From assembly GCA_023387965.1 (NCBI GenBank), contig JAEWHE010000015.1, positions 219,547 through 283,546 on the forward strand: 64,000 nucleotides of DNA, written 5' to 3'. This document shows positions 61,277-64,000 of the stretch, in pieces. Within the stretch, counting starts at the first letter, position 1; each line of letters opens with the position of its first letter. The stretch comes from Bacteroidota bacterium. Its GTDB lineage: Bacteria > Bacteroidota > Bacteroidia > Flavobacteriales > Flavobacteriaceae. Below the pieces are notes generated by a model, which saw nothing but the letters and a program-made list of their open reading frames with translations, had not been told where the DNA came from and made no database searches. The translations under genes and the position numbers were made by a program.

Positions 61277-62497
61277 TTAATAAATTTGATAATTTTTTCT
61301 TATTTTTTTAAAATCTTCAATGCCTTTTCGCCAACTGTTTTTAATTTCGGTTTCAGATAATCCCGTTTCTATCTGGCGTTGAAGCTCTTTAGTTCCGGCG
61401 AGTTTGGCAAAAAACGGAATGAAAAATTTCTGTTTGTCGGAAGTCGTGTTATAAGCTTTAATCAACCATTTAAGTTCAATGCCAGAAATCTGGGAGATTT
61501 GCGATAAATCTTCGCCATAACAAACTTTGCCGTTGTGCATTGGATCTTTGGCGCCTAAATTTGGTTTTGGAACAAAAGAAAAATTGCTTTTGGGTAAAAA
61601 CGGCGAACCATAAATCTGGAATTGTTTTTCCGTGCCACGACCCAAACTCACATTCGTACCTTCAAAAAAGCACAAACTTGCGTAAAGATTAATCGATTGG
61701 TCGTTGGGTAAATTTGGCGAAGGCCTAACCGGCAAAGAATATGACATTTTTTTATTGTAGTTCAAGCAAGGAATTACAGTAAGGTCGCACTGCACTGCAT
61801 TTTTCAACCACTTTTCGCCGTTAATCATTTTTCCATATTCGCCAATTGTCATGCCGTGCAAAACCGGAATAGGATGCATTCCTACAAAACTCGTGTGTTC
61901 TTTTTCTAAAACCGGACCGTCAACTACATCGCCATTTGGGTTAGGACGGTCTAAAATAATCAATGGAATTTTATTTTCGGCACAAGCTTCCATCACATAA
62001 TGCAGGCTCGAAATGTAAGTGTAAAAACGAGCGCCAACATCTTGTAAATCGAAAATCATAACGTCAATATCTTTCAACTGTTCGGCTTTGGGTTTTTTGT
62101 TGTCACCATAAAGCGACACAATTGGAAGGTTCGTTTTTACATCTTTTCCGTCTTTGATTAATTCGCCAGCATCAGCCGTTCCGCGAAATCCGTGTTCGGG
62201 TGCGTAAATTTTCTTCAAATTTATTTTTTCCGAAATTAAATAGTCAACTAAATGTCCGCCGTTTTTCAAGACACTGGTTTGGTTTGTTACCACGCCAACT
62301 TTTTTATTTTTGATTAAAGATTGATAAGCTTCAAAATTATCAGCCCCTGTTTCAATTGAAGAAATTACTGCCGGAGTAGTTGTTTTAGTTTCGTTTTTTG
62401 TTACCACCGAAGGATTTTGGGTAACCTGATTTCCGCAAGAAAACAACAAAACCATCGTTCCGGTTACTGATAAGGCTGTTTTTAAAATAATATTCAT
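61277..62497 (-). CDS. DUF1343 lipoprotein (NamZ-like exo-beta-N-acetylmuramidase)
   Basis: From the ATG at 62497 the protein has 406 residues and a lipoprotein signal (GTMVLLFSC). The body matches DUF1343: GVVTNQTSV, YAPEHGFRGTADAGE, IDVMIFDLQDVGARFYTYIS, LDRPNPNGDVVDGPVLEK, GMTIGEYGKMINGEKWL and GRGTEKQFQIYGSPF. As I recall, NamZ enzymes of this family cleave N-acetylmuramic acid from the ends of peptidoglycan fragments, giving a wall-recycling role. Confidence 0.92.
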   Translation of the reverse strand: MNIILKTALSVTGTMVLLFSCGNQVTQNPSVVTKNETKTTTPAVISSIETGADNFEAYQSLIKNKKVGVVTNQTSVLKNGGHLVDYLISEKINLKKIYAPEHGFRGTADAGELIKDGKDVKTNLPIVSLYGDNKKPKAEQLKDIDVMIFDLQDVGARFYTYISSLHYVMEACAENKIPLIILDRPNPNGDVVDGPVLEKEHTSFVGMHPIPVLHGMTIGEYGKMINGEKWLKNAVQCDLTVIPCLNYNKKMSYSLPVRPSPNLPNDQSINLYASLCFFEGTNVSLGRGTEKQFQIYGSPFLPKSNFSFVPKPNLGAKDPMHNGKVCYGEDLSQISQISGIELKWLIKAYNTTSDKQKFFIPFFAKLAGTKELQRQIETGLSETEIKNSWRKGIEDFKKIRKNYQIY

Positions 62498-62515
62498 ATA
62501 ATAAGGATGGATTAA

Positions 62516-62550
62516 TTTGCCACTCCGCAAATAGAAACTCAGTATATTTG
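62516..62550 (+). promoter_or_regulatory. Promoter of the LolC/E-type permease gene
   Basis: TTTG (62516-62519) and TATATTTG (62543-62550) are 23 nt apart. The -7 box ends on the G of the GTG that opens the longer frame, so translation must start further downstream. Confidence 0.68.
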
Positions 62551-62573
62551 TGTTTCAATTAAAACTAAAATCT

Positions 62574-63827
62574 TTGAATACCGAATATTTTATCGCGAAA
62601 AAGCTGATTGCCTCTAAAAATGATAAAAGTAGCATTTCTGCTCCAATTATAAAAATTGCGATTGCGGCAATCGCCATCGGGATTATTATGATGATTGTAT
62701 CCGTGGCTACCGGAATTGGCTTGCAGGAGAAGATTCGTGAAAAAGTAGCGGCGTTCAACGGTCACATCATCATTTCTAATTATGATGACAACCAATCTCA
62801 AGGAAGTCTTCGGCCTATTTCTATCAATCAAGATTTTTATCCTAAGTTCAAAAATGTTGAAGGTGTAGAGCACATTCAAGCCGTTGCTTCTAAACCTGGA
62901 ATGATTAGAACCGAAACTTCGGTGGAAGGAATAGTTTTTAAAGGCGTTGGAAAAGATTACCGATGGAACAATCTTCAGGAATACCTCAAAGAAGGCAAAC
63001 TTCCGGATGTGTCCAATAAATTAAATCCTCAGATCATTATCTCCGAATATTTGGCAAACCGACTAAACCTAAAACTCGGCGACAAGTTCAGTACCTATTT
63101 CATGAAAGAAACCGGCAACAAGTTGCCCAATCTTCGCGTTTTTGAAATTGCAGGAATTTTCAACTCCGGTTTTCAGGAATTTGACCAGACTTATATAATA
63201 GGAGATATTCGCCATTTGCAACGCATCAACAAATGGAAACCCGATCAAGTAGGTTCGTTTGAAGTTTTTATTGACGATTTTGATAAACTCGAGCAAATAG
63301 GTGACGAAGTTTACGCTAATACTCAAAACAAAAATAATCCACAGCAAACGCTCGATACCCAAACCATCTCCGAAAAATATTTTAATATCTTCGAGTGGTT
63401 ACAATTATTCGACTTTAATATAATTGTAATTCTCGGCATCATGATTGCCGTCGCCACCATCAACATGGTCGTAGCACTATTAGTCCTCATCCTTGAGAGA
63501 ACCCAAATGATCGGAATCCTAAAATCTATAGGCATGAACAATTGGCAAATCCGAAAAATTTTCCTTTACAACGCTACCTATCTCATCATACGAGGCCTCT
63601 TCTGGGGAAATCTCATCGCCATCACGCTTATCATTATCCAGCAACAATTCGGCATCATTACCCTCAATCCACAAAACTATTACGTTTCTACTGCACCCGT
63701 AACCATAAATTGGCTTCACATATCCCTCCTTAATATAGGTACATTATTAATTTGCCTACTCGTTTTATTAATACCATCCATCGTCATTACTAAAATTTCG
63801 CCCGTAAAAGCTATCCGCTTCGAATAA
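62574..63827 (+). CDS. LolC/E-type ABC transporter permease (FtsX family), probable TTG start
   Basis: The permease has a first membrane segment (IAIAAIAIGIIMMIVSVATG), a large periplasmic MacB-like domain, and three more segments at the end (IIVILGIMIAVATINMVVAL, then two further). This is the LolC/LolE layout used to extract lipoproteins. The ATPase partner is not nearby. The open frame reaches to a GTG at 62550, but that codon overlaps the promoter -7 box. The TTG at 62574 gives the start (M)NTEYFIAKKLIASKN, which matches the usual opening of this family, for 417 residues. Confidence 0.88.
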   Translation: MNTEYFIAKKLIASKNDKSSISAPIIKIAIAAIAIGIIMMIVSVATGIGLQEKIREKVAAFNGHIIISNYDDNQSQGSLRPISINQDFYPKFKNVEGVEHIQAVASKPGMIRTETSVEGIVFKGVGKDYRWNNLQEYLKEGKLPDVSNKLNPQIIISEYLANRLNLKLGDKFSTYFMKETGNKLPNLRVFEIAGIFNSGFQEFDQTYIIGDIRHLQRINKWKPDQVGSFEVFIDDFDKLEQIGDEVYANTQNKNNPQQTLDTQTISEKYFNIFEWLQLFDFNIIVILGIMIAVATINMVVALLVLILERTQMIGILKSIGMNNWQIRKIFLYNATYLIIRGLFWGNLIAITLIIIQQQFGIITLNPQNYYVSTAPVTINWLHISLLNIGTLLICLLVLLIPSIVITKISPVKAIRFE

Positions 63828-63893
63828 GTTTCCTTTTTTCTAAGGAGCGAATCGCCGTTTTGCATCAGTAAAAGCAGATTCCCGTCCTATTCC

Positions 63894-63934
63894 AGCTCCG
63901 GATTTTTTTTTGGAAAGAAAAAAAATCCGGGAGC
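63894..63934. repeat. Strong hairpin repeat at the window end
   Basis: AGCTCCGGATTTTTTTT and its near-perfect reverse complement (AAAAAAAATCCGGGAGCT) pair with one bulged base around a 7-nt loop. GC-rich flanks CCCGTCCTATTCCAGC and CTACGGCCGGGGC surround it. I recall this as a dispersed element in flavobacterial intergenic regions; only one copy is in this window. The 63828-64000 tail holds nothing else I can identify. Confidence 0.78.
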
Positions 63935-64000
63935 TTTCCCTACGGCCGGGGCTAAAAGAGTAGGGGTTTAGGCATTTTTGTAAACTTAAGGAGCAAGGCA

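Overview
The window is AT-rich chromosomal DNA from a member of the Bacteroidota, almost certainly a Flavobacterium or close relative. The evidence is a gliding-motility gldD gene, two secreted proteins with type IX secretion (T9SS) sorting tails, two GLPGLI-family proteins (one beside an outer-membrane receptor), DUF3127, an infB/nusA/rimP cluster of bacteroidetal type, and many promoters of the Bacteroidota form TAnnTTTG with an upstream TTG. Coding density is high and most genes are housekeeping. I see no phage, insertion sequence, CRISPR array or rRNA.

Layout. 0-10 kb: greA and a HIT hydrolase, a histidine kinase divergent from a flavin reductase, a DUF3127 protein with an SSB-like tail, aat, the rimP-nusA-infB operon (leftward) and a tandem universal stress protein. 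10-17 kb: a receptor/GLPGLI operon and a second GLPGLI gene enclose an OmpR-type two-component system. Three GTTAAC boxes exactly 10 bp apart lie in the divergent promoter region. 17-31 kb: tRNA-Gln, a DUF2723 membrane protein, a polysaccharide deacetylase, a thioredoxin-like protein without cysteines, a metallophosphoesterase, a T9SS cargo protein, polA, a serine hydrolase, RNase G, a 30-residue basic protein and HU. 31-42 kb: mutY-ssb-gldD, a metal-binding lipoprotein, two DUF3857 proteins with a MazG-like enzyme, aroA (with a spacer repeat inside the reading frame) and queA.

42-49 kb is the most accessory-looking part. The kynurenine-pathway genes kynU and kmo are separated by a four-helix-bundle gene, a ureohydrolase and a T9SS protein. 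A PIN/antitoxin pair follows. Two inverted copies of a dispersed repeat bound about 4.5 kb, and two identical long hairpins bracket the T9SS gene. 49-64 kb: a type II NADH dehydrogenase, a HerA-like ATPase, a Ton-motor operon (exbB, two exbD, tonB, a small membrane protein, a PstS-like lipoprotein, a TPR protein), queE, a DUF2059 protein, a methyltransferase, a YkgJ protein, two small unknown proteins, a NamZ-like (DUF1343) lipoprotein and a LolC/E-type permease. The window ends in a strong hairpin repeat.

How the genes fit together: the Ton operon would energise receptors such as the one at 10-13 kb. GldD and the two sorting-tail proteins belong to the T9SS/gliding system. kynU and kmo belong to tryptophan-to-NAD metabolism, and queA and queE to queuosine synthesis. 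The best leads for something undescribed are the terminator-like hairpin in the rimP-nusA-infB leader, the 10-bp-phased GTTAAC array, the DUF3127 protein carrying the SSB tail that the local SSB lacks, and the spacer-derived insertion in aroA.
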